Below are positions 55,465 to 64,000 of a stretch of DNA of 64,000 bases, one piece after another (within the stretch, counting starts at the first letter, position 1; each line of letters begins with the position of its first letter). Origin of the DNA: Calendula officinalis (Eukaryota; Streptophyta; Magnoliopsida; Asterales; Asteraceae); contig OY970820.1 of the NCBI GenBank assembly GCA_963853835.1, positions 82,828,909-82,892,908 on the forward strand, written 5' to 3'. A program made the translations under genes and the position numbers. The notes under the pieces are model-generated. The model saw only the letters and a program-made list of their open reading frames with translations. It did not search any database and was not told the origin of the DNA.

Positions 55465-55959
55465 TAAATGATATACTATAAAATAACAAAAATAGAAGTA
55501 TATAAAAATACTATAAAATATGTAACAAATTTGTATTAGATATTTTAATTTTTATATAATAATATATAGTGTTTAACATAGTGAATTAAATAGTTACATT
55601 GTTGTGTTATGAACAGTGGTCCACTAAATTTATTTTATTTAGGAGTACTATTCATCACTAGAAATAGTAGCAGAATTTAGTGTAAATTTTAAAGCAAATT
55701 TTGTGTACTTTTTACGTTATATTAATGGAAATAGAAGATTTTATATTAATATTGGAGATGCTCTATTTAACACCGCAAATCTAAACCTGATTTTAAAAAA
55801 AAATACTAACGGAAGCGTATAAACAACCATCATAAACAGTTAATCATAAACAGGCATTTTACAATAATTATCCAAATTATTAAAAGTAACTAAAAGTGTT
55901 TAAACAACCGACGGCTCGGTTACTATTATATCAAAATCAAAGTGTCGGTCAACCATTCC
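55465..55959. other. Spacer between the Helitron and the minus-strand Gypsy element
   Basis: AT-rich; no gene or repeat boundary recognised. Confidence 0.45.
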
Positions 55960-57182
55960 TATAACACCCCTTGACCCGCCCAAAATATAAACCTGCAAAA
56001 GAGTCAACGAGGTGGGGATTAGCTAACAGCTAAGTGAATGAATTCAAACCAATAAATACTAGAGCAACCGAATGATAAGTGTTATTATCCCAATTAGTTA
56101 ATTCTGAAGAGTAACGGTGGTTCTGCCACTAAACATGTACTTTATCCGATCCTAGTTATCTAGGCCCAAACGGGTCAAAATCCAAACTAAGCTAACAATA
56201 TCGACAATTAATCAATGATTCACATTTAAAAGGTTAGATTAATCTACATTTAATTGGCACCCAAAATCGACCCAATCAACTCTCTAAGTTGACCAGAAAA
56301 GTCAACAATGCACAATTAGTTAAATAAAGGCATTACTACACAATTAGCCAAACACCCTTCAAATTATCATCAATTAAATATGCAAATCAGTCAATTAACT
56401 TCTCATGATGATTCTACACTTAATTAAAACATCAAGAACTCCATTAACACAATTTATCAATTTAATGGGTTTTTGGTCATCTTCTCCAAGACTCCATAAC
56501 TAGGTTTTAAGGTCTAAAGCTTGAACTTACACTTCATCCATAAATTAGTCATCTAGAACTTACAATATCAGCTATGAACTTCAACAAAACCCTAACAATC
56601 CATCAATTTCATGTTTTAAGGTAAAGAAACTCCATAACTCAAGAACCCTAAGTTTTCACAAGAAAGAACACAACCGTAGCTAACATGGAAGTATTTCTAA
56701 CCTTGAACTTGACTGAAATTTCTAAATTGCAGAGAAGGAGAAGAAGATCCAAGCAATTAATCACTCAAAAGCATAAGAAAACCCAAACCCTTTTTGTGTG
56801 TATGTGTATGTCGAAGTGTGTTGGGAACAAGAAAGAGAAAGAGGGTTTAGACACCTCTTAGGACACGTGCCAACTCCCCAAAACAGCCCTTAATTCATTT
56901 AACACAGTGTAATACTGAAAGTCTAGATCGCGTTTAATTTCTTTAAAAATATTTATCTTACTCAGATTTTAATAACGAAGATATTTTCAGAACTGTAATT
57001 CAAAGTTTAATAAAAATGTAATTTATCATTTTCATGCTCAATTATAATAGTTAATACTAATTTTAACCCCTTGGTTAAAATATGCTAAAATCTAAATAAA
57101 TCACATAAATCATATAAAATAATAAATATAATTACTTACCGAAAGTAATTTAAAATTCTAGGCCGGGTCTCGGGATGTTACA
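55960..57182 (-). repeat. 3' LTR of the chromodomain Gypsy element
   Basis: On the minus strand it starts TGTAACATCCCGAGACC directly after the polypurine tract and ends near GGGGTGTTATA. It is about 1,223 bp. Its mate is outside the window. Confidence 0.75.
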
Positions 57183-57194
57183 ATTCTCTCCCCC

Positions 57195-58641
57195 TTAAAG
57201 AGATTCCGTCCCCGGAATCTCATCTCGATCGAATAAACTAGGATAACGTTCTTTCATTTCGGTCTCGGTCTCCCATGTTAAGTTAGAACCTAAACTATGT
57301 TTCCATTTGACCAATACCATAGGAATCTGCTTCTTCCTCAACTTTGTTACCTTTCTATCCAATAATTCAACTGGTTCTTCTATCAATCTTTTCTTTGTAT
57401 CAACCTTCAACTCCCGAACCGGCAAAATTTGAGATTCATCTTCCACTTTGCATTTTCTCAAATAACATACATTAAAAGTGTCGTGAATACCGGACAATTC
57501 AGGAGGTAATTCTAAAGTCACCGACTGATCATTAACAACCCGACTGATACGAAACGGGCCAATGTACCTTGGAGATAATTTACGACGTTTCCCAAGCCGA
57601 ATAATTCCCTTCCAAGGAGAAACCTTTAAATACACCATTTCATTTTCTACAAATGTTACCGGTCTACGTTTCGGATCCGCATACATTTTCTGACGATCTC
57701 GGGCCGCTTTAAAGACTTCTGCTACGAAAAAAAGTTGTGATAAGAAACGCTCAATTTTTCGCGCTCTTACTACCGTTAAACGATCTTCTTCGGATAATTC
57801 GTCCAATCCAAGAATAGCTATAATATCTTGAAGTCTCTCGGGCAATGGCTACCTTTTTGGCAGTCAATTGTACTATATCGGGGCCCGCAAACTGTTTATC
57901 GTCTGCTTCTAACCAACAAGTGGGGGTACGACACCGACGACCATACAATATTTCATAAGGTGGCATCTTGATACTAGAGTGGTAAGAATTGTTGTAAGCA
58001 AATTCAATTAACGGTAAATGAGAATCCCAAGAACCACCATATTCTAACACACACGCCCGAAGCATATCTTCTAAGGTCTGAATTGTTCTTTCTGACTGGC
58101 CATCTGTTTGCGGATGATAAGCGGTGCTTAGATTAACTCGTGTACCCAATTCTCTTTGTAAACTCTTCCAAAAATTAGAAACAAAACGAGGATCTCGATC
58201 GGACACGATCGATAATGGAATACCGTGACGAGAAATTATCTCATCAATATATAACTTAGCTAGTTGATCGAGTGATGCGGTTTCTCTTGTGGCCAAAACG
58301 TGAGCACTTTTAGTTAATCGGTCAACTATCACCCAAATCATATCGTGATTTTTCTGAGTACGGGGAAGTTTCGTGACAAAATCCATGGTTATATTTTCCC
58401 ATTTCCATTCGGGTATTTCTAACTGTTTCAACGACCCATACGGTTTCTGATGTTCGGCCTTAACTTGTGCACAAATCTGACATCTTTCTACAAATTGAGC
58501 AACATCGGTTTTCATAGTAGGCCACCAATATAACACTTTTAAGTCATTATACATCTTCGTACTACCCGGATGGACCGATAATCGGGATTTATGCGTCTCT
58601 GCCAAAATTAATTCCCGTAGTCCCCCGAGTAGTGGTACCCA
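57195..58641 (-). pseudogene. Gypsy integrase with chromodomain, broken by a plastid DNA insert
   Basis: Read on the minus strand from the Copia junction. WVPLLGGLREL and a zinc-binding HKSRLSVHPGS...CQICAQVK precede a core with MDFVTKLPRT, IVSDRDPRFVSNFW and YHPQTDGQSERTIQTLEDML, giving Asp, Asp and Glu. GRRCRTPTCW and AKKVAIARE follow. At 57834 the element sequence is replaced by about 123 bp encoding plastid AtpB residues, then resumes with KAARDRQKMYADPKRRP. The insert is in frame with the downstream part but not with the upstream part. The C-terminus has GPFRISRVV and a chromodomain (VLVKWKHSLGSNLTWETETEM), which in this family binds histone marks and steers integration. Confidence 0.88.
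57712..57834 (-). other. atpB: Nuclear insertion of a plastid atpB fragment
   Basis: On the minus strand this encodes LQDIIAILGLDELSEEDR, then RARKIERFLSQ and FFVAEVF. That is the conserved C-terminal region of the CF1 ATP synthase beta subunit as I know it. About 41 codons are present. Two positions differ from the usual protein (VV for VA, SQL for SQP), each explicable by a C-to-T change. No other atpB sequence is attached. Confidence 0.85.
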
Positions 58642-59770
58642 TGAAGGATTTATGTGCACAGTTAGTCAACCTATGATGATACATCCATGCCTACGAAACA
58701 CTTAAGGGTCACACCGGTGAGTGCATGTAATACGAGCAAGATAAACAATGATACTACGAAGAGGAATGATTCATAATAGTCATTATGAATCAGTTAAGTA
58801 TTAAGTTAAGTTTAACTTATTACTAGATTAGCTTAACTAACTAATTAATACAAGTAGTTGTACATTTACTAGTTGAGTAAATATACAATGTGTTAATTAT
58901 AGATTGTCCATGATATGATTTAAAGCTATTAGATCATATAATAATTAGATAATATTATTGTATAAATTATATAAAGCTTATTATATAATTAATTATTGAA
59001 AGTATAAATACAAGTATATAATTCGTGTATATGGGTACCGAATTATTAGTGTATTAATACTAGACATTTAATAGTTAAGTACAACAATAATAAACTAGTT
59101 AAACTATAAGGGATGGAAGTGTTAAAAGGAAGTTTAATTAAAGATCCAATATTAATTAAACTAGAAGGGTTCTATGCGTAACTTATTTGTATATAAATAA
59201 GAGGCTTAGGGTAACCCTAAAACACCTTAGACCATTACACGAAATACTTCCTCCTCCTTCCCCTTGGCTTCGGCCGAAAACACACACAACACAAGTCTTG
59301 TATTCTTTGTGTTCTTCGTGTTCTTTAAGTATTGAAGAACAAGTTCATAGCTTATATCAACTAGAAGATCGCTTGATTTGTTCATCATCAGTGGATCTAT
59401 CTTAAGCAATCAACAAGGTATGTTTTGGGAAACACTTTTCTCCCTTCTCCCCTCTTGGACGAATTTGTCCAAAGAACCCTAGGGTTCTTCGGTTGATGGT
59501 CGAACGAACCACACAAGCAATGTGTGTGTTCGAGTTCTTCGTACAGGGTTTCTTTCTTGTTAACCTAATCTAGAACTCCAACATCCCAATCCTTTAGGGT
59601 TTAAGGATTAGGTTTAATCCCAGTTCCGCATTTAGGGATTAAATCAGCTAGTTGGTTTTAACCGGTGAAGAACAAGTTCATGTTCTTGGTCAGTCATGGT
59701 CCGAACCAAGTACAATAGGAGGTCGACCCAAGTGGTCGATCAGTCGCATGGTGCGTAGTGAAACCCTTTA
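58642..59770 (+). repeat. 5' LTR of the right-hand Copia element
   Basis: It begins TGAAGG and ends CCTTTA, one base short of a perfect inverted terminus. The primer site starts two bases later. A TATA box (TATAAATA, 59192-59199) and a pyrimidine-rich start region support a U3/R junction near 59220. It is 1,129 bp. The start was chosen where homology to Gypsy integrase stops. Confidence 0.7.
59192..59199 (+). promoter_or_regulatory. TATA box in the LTR promoter
   Basis: TATAAATA followed by GAGGC and, about 30 bases on, CTAAAACACC. It is the likely promoter of the Copia genomic RNA. Confidence 0.6.
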
Positions 59771-59772
59771 GG

Positions 59773-59783
59773 GGTATCAGAGC
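59773..59783 (+). other. Primer binding site, initiator Met tRNA
   Basis: GGTATCAGAGC directly after the LTR matches 11 bases of the standard plant primer site. Confidence 0.8.
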
Positions 59784-62326
59784 ATTGGTTTAGAGATCTA
59801 GACTAGATTAACAAAGATTGTTTGTTTACTTTAATTTTAAGTTTTTTTTTTGTTTCAAGTTTTCTTCTTCTTCTTCTTCTTCATATTTTTTGGAAAAAGG
59901 GAAGAACCATAGGACCAAGAATATTAAACTAGTCTAAGTTTAATTAGTTAAGAAGGTTTCTAAAAAACCCTAGCAATTTTCGAAAATACTAGGAAGAACC
60001 CTAGGATCAAGTATGTTAAACAAGATTTGTTTAATTGATCAAAATGATTCTTTCCTTACTTCCTTGAATTTTCGCGACATAGGAAAAACCCTAGGATCAA
60101 GTATGTTAAACAAGATTTGTTTAATTGATCAAAAGGATTCTTTCCTAATCCCTTAGGATTTTCGAAAATCTAGAGGTTACTTGGACACCAAGTTTATTAA
60201 ACTAGCCTAGTTTAATTGGTGGAAAAGTTTCCTAGGCTTAAGAATTTCGAAACCCTAAAGAACCCTAGAACATTAAACTAGTTTAAGTTTAATAGTTTAA
60301 AAGATATTAATTATGATAATAATCTAAAACCTAGTTAATTAGACAAGTTTATATCTAAAAGGTTTAATTATTATTTTGATAGATTAAAGGTAGTTAAGCT
60401 AGTTCTTTAAACCTAGTAATTTAGACAAAGTTTTATTGTCTATAAGGTTTAAATTAAAAAGTTTAAATAAATTTATTAAAAGTTATAATCTATCTTAGAA
60501 TTTAAACAAAGTTTATTGTTTAATACGATTGATTAAAATTGAATTTTTAACTAAAATAATGTCTTTGATCAAGAAAGTCAAAACCCTAGTTTTGATTGAT
60601 CAAAAACAAGATTAGGGTTCATCTAATTAATTTAGGGAATTGATAAAGAGGATGTTAATTTTTAAGTTCTAAAATTAACAAGGTGTATTTAATTATTTAT
60701 ATATATGTATTAAAATTTTCGGAATTTTTAATTATTAGGTAAAATTGAATTTTAAAAGATATAATAAGTTTATACGTATTTTAATTAGTTTAAGTTAAAA
60801 TACATATGTATAAATTAGATGTAATATTCTTATTAGAATGTTACAAGTTTATTATAAAATATACATATATACGAATACATTAAAATACAAGATAAAATGG
60901 AACAATTAAAAAACGGTAATGTTATTTTGATCTTTAAAGATAATATTATAACTAGTTATTGTATAAGTTATAATATAATTAAAACTAGAAAGTACAAAGT
61001 TATGATTACATTATAACTAGAAATTGTACAAGTTGAAATTATATGATTAACTAGAAATATATAAAGTTATATATATTATCATATATTAAGATGTATAAAG
61101 TTATAAGTTATTATAACTAGATAATTATACAAGTATAATATAAGTATTTTACAAGTCATGTAATATACTAGATTAATGATCAAGTAAAAATAACATGAAC
61201 CTATATTTAACTAGTTCAAGTTAAATATAAGAAAGGTTTAAACAAACTAAGAATTATTATTATATAGTCTTTATATAATAAGCTTATTAGTTTCACCAAG
61301 TATAAACCCGTGATTGTGTTAGCTTAAGTTTCATCATGGTTGTTGAAGCTAGTGGGAGCTACACAAGAAAATCACAAAGTTTATAAGTGTGTTGTTAAGA
61401 CATAAGTTTTGGTCGAATCTAATAAGTCAAAATAAATGTTTAATTTCATTATTAGACATATGAAGAACTAGGTGTGTTAAACTAGGTTTATGTTTCAAGT
61501 TCATGAATCATAAAAGAATTTAAAAGTCTAACATAAGTTTATAAGTTTTTCAAGTAAGATAAAACAAGTAAGTTTTATTCTAGATAAGATTTTTCACAAA
61601 ATCTAGTAAAACGTTTTGTACACCTCGTTTTAGGTATACATGTAAAATCGTGTAAATTCTTGAAACTATAAGTTTTAAAGAATAGTTCTTATGCTTTAAA
61701 AAGGTGTCTTGTAGAACCCTTCAATTCACAAGTCACACATTTTAAACAAGGATTAAGATTGGAATAAAGGTTTAAGTTTAGTTTAAGACTTAAACAAACC
61801 CAAGAAAATCTTAGATCTAAGTACTATCCACCTAATGGAACACCTCACTTGTTAAACGATATTCATATTGTAAGTATAAAGAACCTTAGATATGGATTCA
61901 AATCATTGCGAGTGTTAGGGTGCGTAAGGTTCTGTGATAATCGGGAGTCCCGGCGCAGAGCATCGCACTGTGTTAGATGGTCTGATCTACTTTGGTGATA
62001 ATCGGGAGTCCCGGCCCAAAAAGTACTTGAGTAGAATAAACATACTAGACTTTATTACTAACTTAGAAATGTACAATTAGATTGTACAAGGTTGTAATAA
62101 GTTAAAAGTCTAAAGATTCTACGACCCCTAGGAATCGTGTCAAGTCTTGATACGATCGGTAAGGAAGTTACCTACCAGAAATAGCATGTCTCATCGGGAA
62201 GTGCCCAAACCTTGCGGCGAGAATGTGATATATGGATCTTAGGCCTAAAATATTAATTATGGGTTTATAATATATTTTAGAGAATGTTTATTGATGATTA
62301 CTAATTAAACTGGGTTTGATTTGTAG
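59784..62326 (+). other. Long untranslated leader of the right-hand Copia element
   Basis: About 2.5 kb of AT-rich DNA lies between primer site and gag; it normally measures a few hundred bases at most. A (TTC)n run is at 59864-59882. Degenerate tandem units with hairpins run 59900-60530 (separate entry). A 21-bp direct repeat GTGATAATCGGGAGTCCCGG(C) occurs at about 61936 and 61995. No coding sequence was seen. The leader ends TTTGATTTGTAG directly before the gag ATG. Confidence 0.6.
59924..60523 (+). repeat. Degenerate tandem repeat, each unit with a TTAAAC...GTTTAA-type hairpin
   Basis: Hairpins start at 59924, 60016, 60106, 60197 and 60273 (spacing 92, 90, 91, 76 bp). Further ones are at 60422 (TAGACAA/TTGTCTA) and 60502 (TTAAACAA/TTGTTTAA). 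Two central units are nearly identical from CTAGGATCAAGTATG onwards. Stem sequence changes on both sides together while loops stay near AGTTTA. Confidence 0.7.
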
Positions 62327-63337
62327 ATGGCAGCAACAAACGCAATCGCGACAACAAGTACCAACAATATCTCACTTCGCTCAATCCTAGAAAAGGACAA
62401 GTTGACTGGGTCAAACTTTCTCAACTGGGAGCGCAATCTTCGTATTGTGCTCGGGCATGAGAGAAAGTGGTATGTCTTGGAGAGAGCGGTACCAAACACC
62501 CCTGCTGTTAATGCCAGAGCTGAAACTAGGCAAGCTTATGATAAGCATGTCAGTGATGCACTCGATGTGAGCTGTCTAATGCTCGCCATTATGAGTCCTG
62601 AGTTACAAGCGGGACTTATGGATGTGCCTGCATTTGAAATGATCCAGCAACTTAGGGATTCATTTCAAGTGCAAGCTCGCACTGAGAGGTTTGACATCAA
62701 TCGAGCCTTCAACTCTTGCAAGATGGTCAAAGGAACGCCGGTGAGTGCCCACGTCATGAAAATGAAGGGACACATGGATCACCTCGCTAGACTTGGTCAC
62801 CCCATATCGTTGCAAATGGCAACATATACTATACTCAACTCGTTGTCTGATGACTACAAGTCTTTTGTGGTCAACTACAACATGCATAATATGGAGAAAT
62901 CCATTGCTGAGCTACATTCCATGCTCAAGACAACTGAGTTGAGATTGGGGACCAAATCTAAGTACGTTCTCTTGATCGGTAATGGCGGTGGTGGTGGGAA
63001 GAAGAGAAAAGGGCATGGTGGTAAAGGAAAGGGTAAAACCTATCCTAACCAAGGAGTGCCAAATGGTAATAGTGTCAAACAAAAGGTCAAGAATGTTAAG
63101 CCTAACACTGCGAGGACCGAGAAGTGGTGCTTCAAGTGTGGTGAGGCTGGGCATTGGAAAAGGAATTGTCCAAAGGGTGCAAGTGGTAGTGGAGGAAACG
63201 CAAGTTCCTCTGGTAACACAACCACACTTCTTAATCACTTTAAGATACTTGTAAAGTACATTACGAGTAATATAACTTTTTCAATCGTTTATTGCAGGAG
63301 GAGATTGAAAGTGATAGTGAGCAGCATGAGATGGTGA
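62327..63337 (+). CDS. Copia Gag with one CCHC knuckle
   Basis: A 336-residue ORF. The N-terminal part (LTGSNFLNWERNLRIVLGHE, near residue 26) and YTILNSLSDDYKSFVVNYNM belong to the UBN2/gag family of plant Copia elements. A basic Gly/Lys-rich linker precedes the zinc knuckle CFKCGEAGHWKRNC at residues 268-281. After about residue 306 the family resemblance ends, and protease does not follow. So the ORF is either internally deleted or the end of a gag-only element. The gag frame itself has no stops. Role: RNA binding and particle assembly. Confidence 0.85.
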   Translation: MAATNAIATTSTNNISLRSILEKDKLTGSNFLNWERNLRIVLGHERKWYVLERAVPNTPAVNARAETRQAYDKHVSDALDVSCLMLAIMSPELQAGLMDVPAFEMIQQLRDSFQVQARTERFDINRAFNSCKMVKGTPVSAHVMKMKGHMDHLARLGHPISLQMATYTILNSLSDDYKSFVVNYNMHNMEKSIAELHSMLKTTELRLGTKSKYVLLIGNGGGGGKKRKGHGGKGKGKTYPNQGVPNGNSVKQKVKNVKPNTARTEKWCFKCGEAGHWKRNCPKGASGSGGNASSSGNTTTLLNHFKILVKYITSNITFSIVYCRRRLKVIVSSMRW

Positions 63338-64000
63338 TGATCCCACGAGCACCAAGTTTTATAATTCAGTATTTTGTGGATTCATTTTAAACAATTTTAC
63401 TTTATTGTTTGGATAATTTTATTTTTGATAAAAACAAGTTTTATTTTGGTTTTAATTAATTTCGAATCCATAGTTGAATTATATTGTGTGCATGTTTGAT
63501 AATTACACTAGTCAAGGTTTATGACTAGATTGTAAGTCAAGCTTTGATTTACTTATATTTCATGTTTATATATATTTGTTTGATTGTTGTATAAATAATA
63601 TCTTGATAGCTCAAGGTACTTAGATGCTAGTAATTAGAAAGTTTTTCTAATGAAAGTATTTAAGAGTTTTATGGAAGCATAAGGTTCAAGAGTTATTGAA
63701 CTTAGTTAAAACATCTTAAGTAATAGTCATTACTTATGATAGAAAGTTTTAAAGTATTAGTATTAATATAGTATGATTGTATTGGATATAATCAAGATAG
63801 ACTTTAAAGAGTATTATTACAAGTCTTTTATACTTGTAGTACAGGATTTAATGAAGTCATAATTCCCTAATAGGAATAAATGGATATTCGTATAATCCAA
63901 GTAAAATGAATTAGACATTAAATGACTCTTAAAAAGGGACAAACTATATTAAAAATATTTAAGAATTAAAAGGTATTATTGCAAATCTTTTATACTTGTA
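63338..64000 (+). other. AT-rich sequence after gag, right window edge
   Basis: No pol motif in any frame. A short open stretch at 63297-63355 (EIESDSEQHEMVMIPRAPS) resembles the acidic linker between integrase and RT in Copia proteins, suggesting a large internal deletion. The rest is AT-rich and unassigned. Confidence 0.4.

Larger units (their letters stand above)
55960..58641 (-). mobile_element. Chromodomain Gypsy element (chromovirus), 3' part
   Basis: Minus strand: integrase, chromodomain, polypurine tract AAGGGGGAGAGAAT, then LTR. The upstream part of pol is cut at 58641/58642 by a Copia element and should continue beyond 64000. A plastid atpB fragment lies inside the integrase region. 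The LTR ends ...GTGTTATA, one base from the usual ...GTGTTACA. Confidence 0.85.
58642..64000 (+). mobile_element. Copia-type retrotransposon inserted in the Gypsy integrase, runs off the window
   Basis: It has a 5' LTR, an initiator-Met primer site, an unusually long AT-rich leader and a gag ORF. No protease, integrase or RT is seen up to the window edge, although gag ends 660 bp before it. The left junction is exact against the Gypsy integrase reading (WVP...). Confidence 0.8.

Overview
The window is nuclear DNA from a flowering plant. The evidence is spliced eudicot-type genes with GT-AG introns, high AT content, and many LTR retrotransposons, MITEs, a SINE and a Helitron. An Asteraceae host is my best inference, because the extra downstream ORF of the 1.3-20.4 kb Copia element resembles proteins I recall from daisy-family elements. 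The genus cannot be read from the sequence.

Layout. (1) 1-20435 is a retrotransposon block. The 3' end of one Copia element (LTR 324-1084) is followed by a complete but dead Sirevirus-like Copia element (1304-20435). A younger, gag-only Gypsy element (6503-14406) sits inside its reverse transcriptase gene, with a perfect TATAG target duplication. (2) 20436-52741 is a gene island. It holds NAA20 (NatB catalytic subunit), a DAR-type chloroplast GTPase (DGP3), RanGAP, a FANTASTIC FOUR protein, the mitochondrial Rho GTPase MIRO (minus strand) and an F-box protein (minus strand). The spacers and introns carry Tourist- and Stowaway-like MITEs, a SINE with a 16-bp target duplication, a decayed PIF/Harbinger Myb-like gene, a solo Copia LTR just upstream of the FAF gene, and a TIR element filled with CACATGTG palindromes. 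(3) 52742-55464 is a non-autonomous Helitron on the minus strand. (4) 55960-64000 is a second nested retrotransposon block. A minus-strand chromodomain Gypsy element is interrupted by a plus-strand Copia element that runs off the right edge.

The six host genes act in unrelated housekeeping or developmental roles: protein N-terminal acetylation, plastid ribosome assembly, Ran GTP cycling, shoot meristem regulation, mitochondrial dynamics and ubiquitination. They do not form a functional cluster. Exon structures were worked out by eye from splice sites and reading-frame continuity. Summed lengths are 174, 377, 538, 234, 646 and 372 residues, close to the family lengths I know.

The most unexpected observations are these. 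A roughly 123-bp piece of the plastid atpB gene lies inside the Gypsy integrase gene at 57712-57834. Hairpins with an invariant TATGTT loop and covarying stems recur in the Gypsy LTRs and interior. A second hairpin array occupies the leader of the right-hand Copia element. A tandem array of CACATGTG palindromes lies just downstream of RanGAP. DGP3 has a GC-AG intron.
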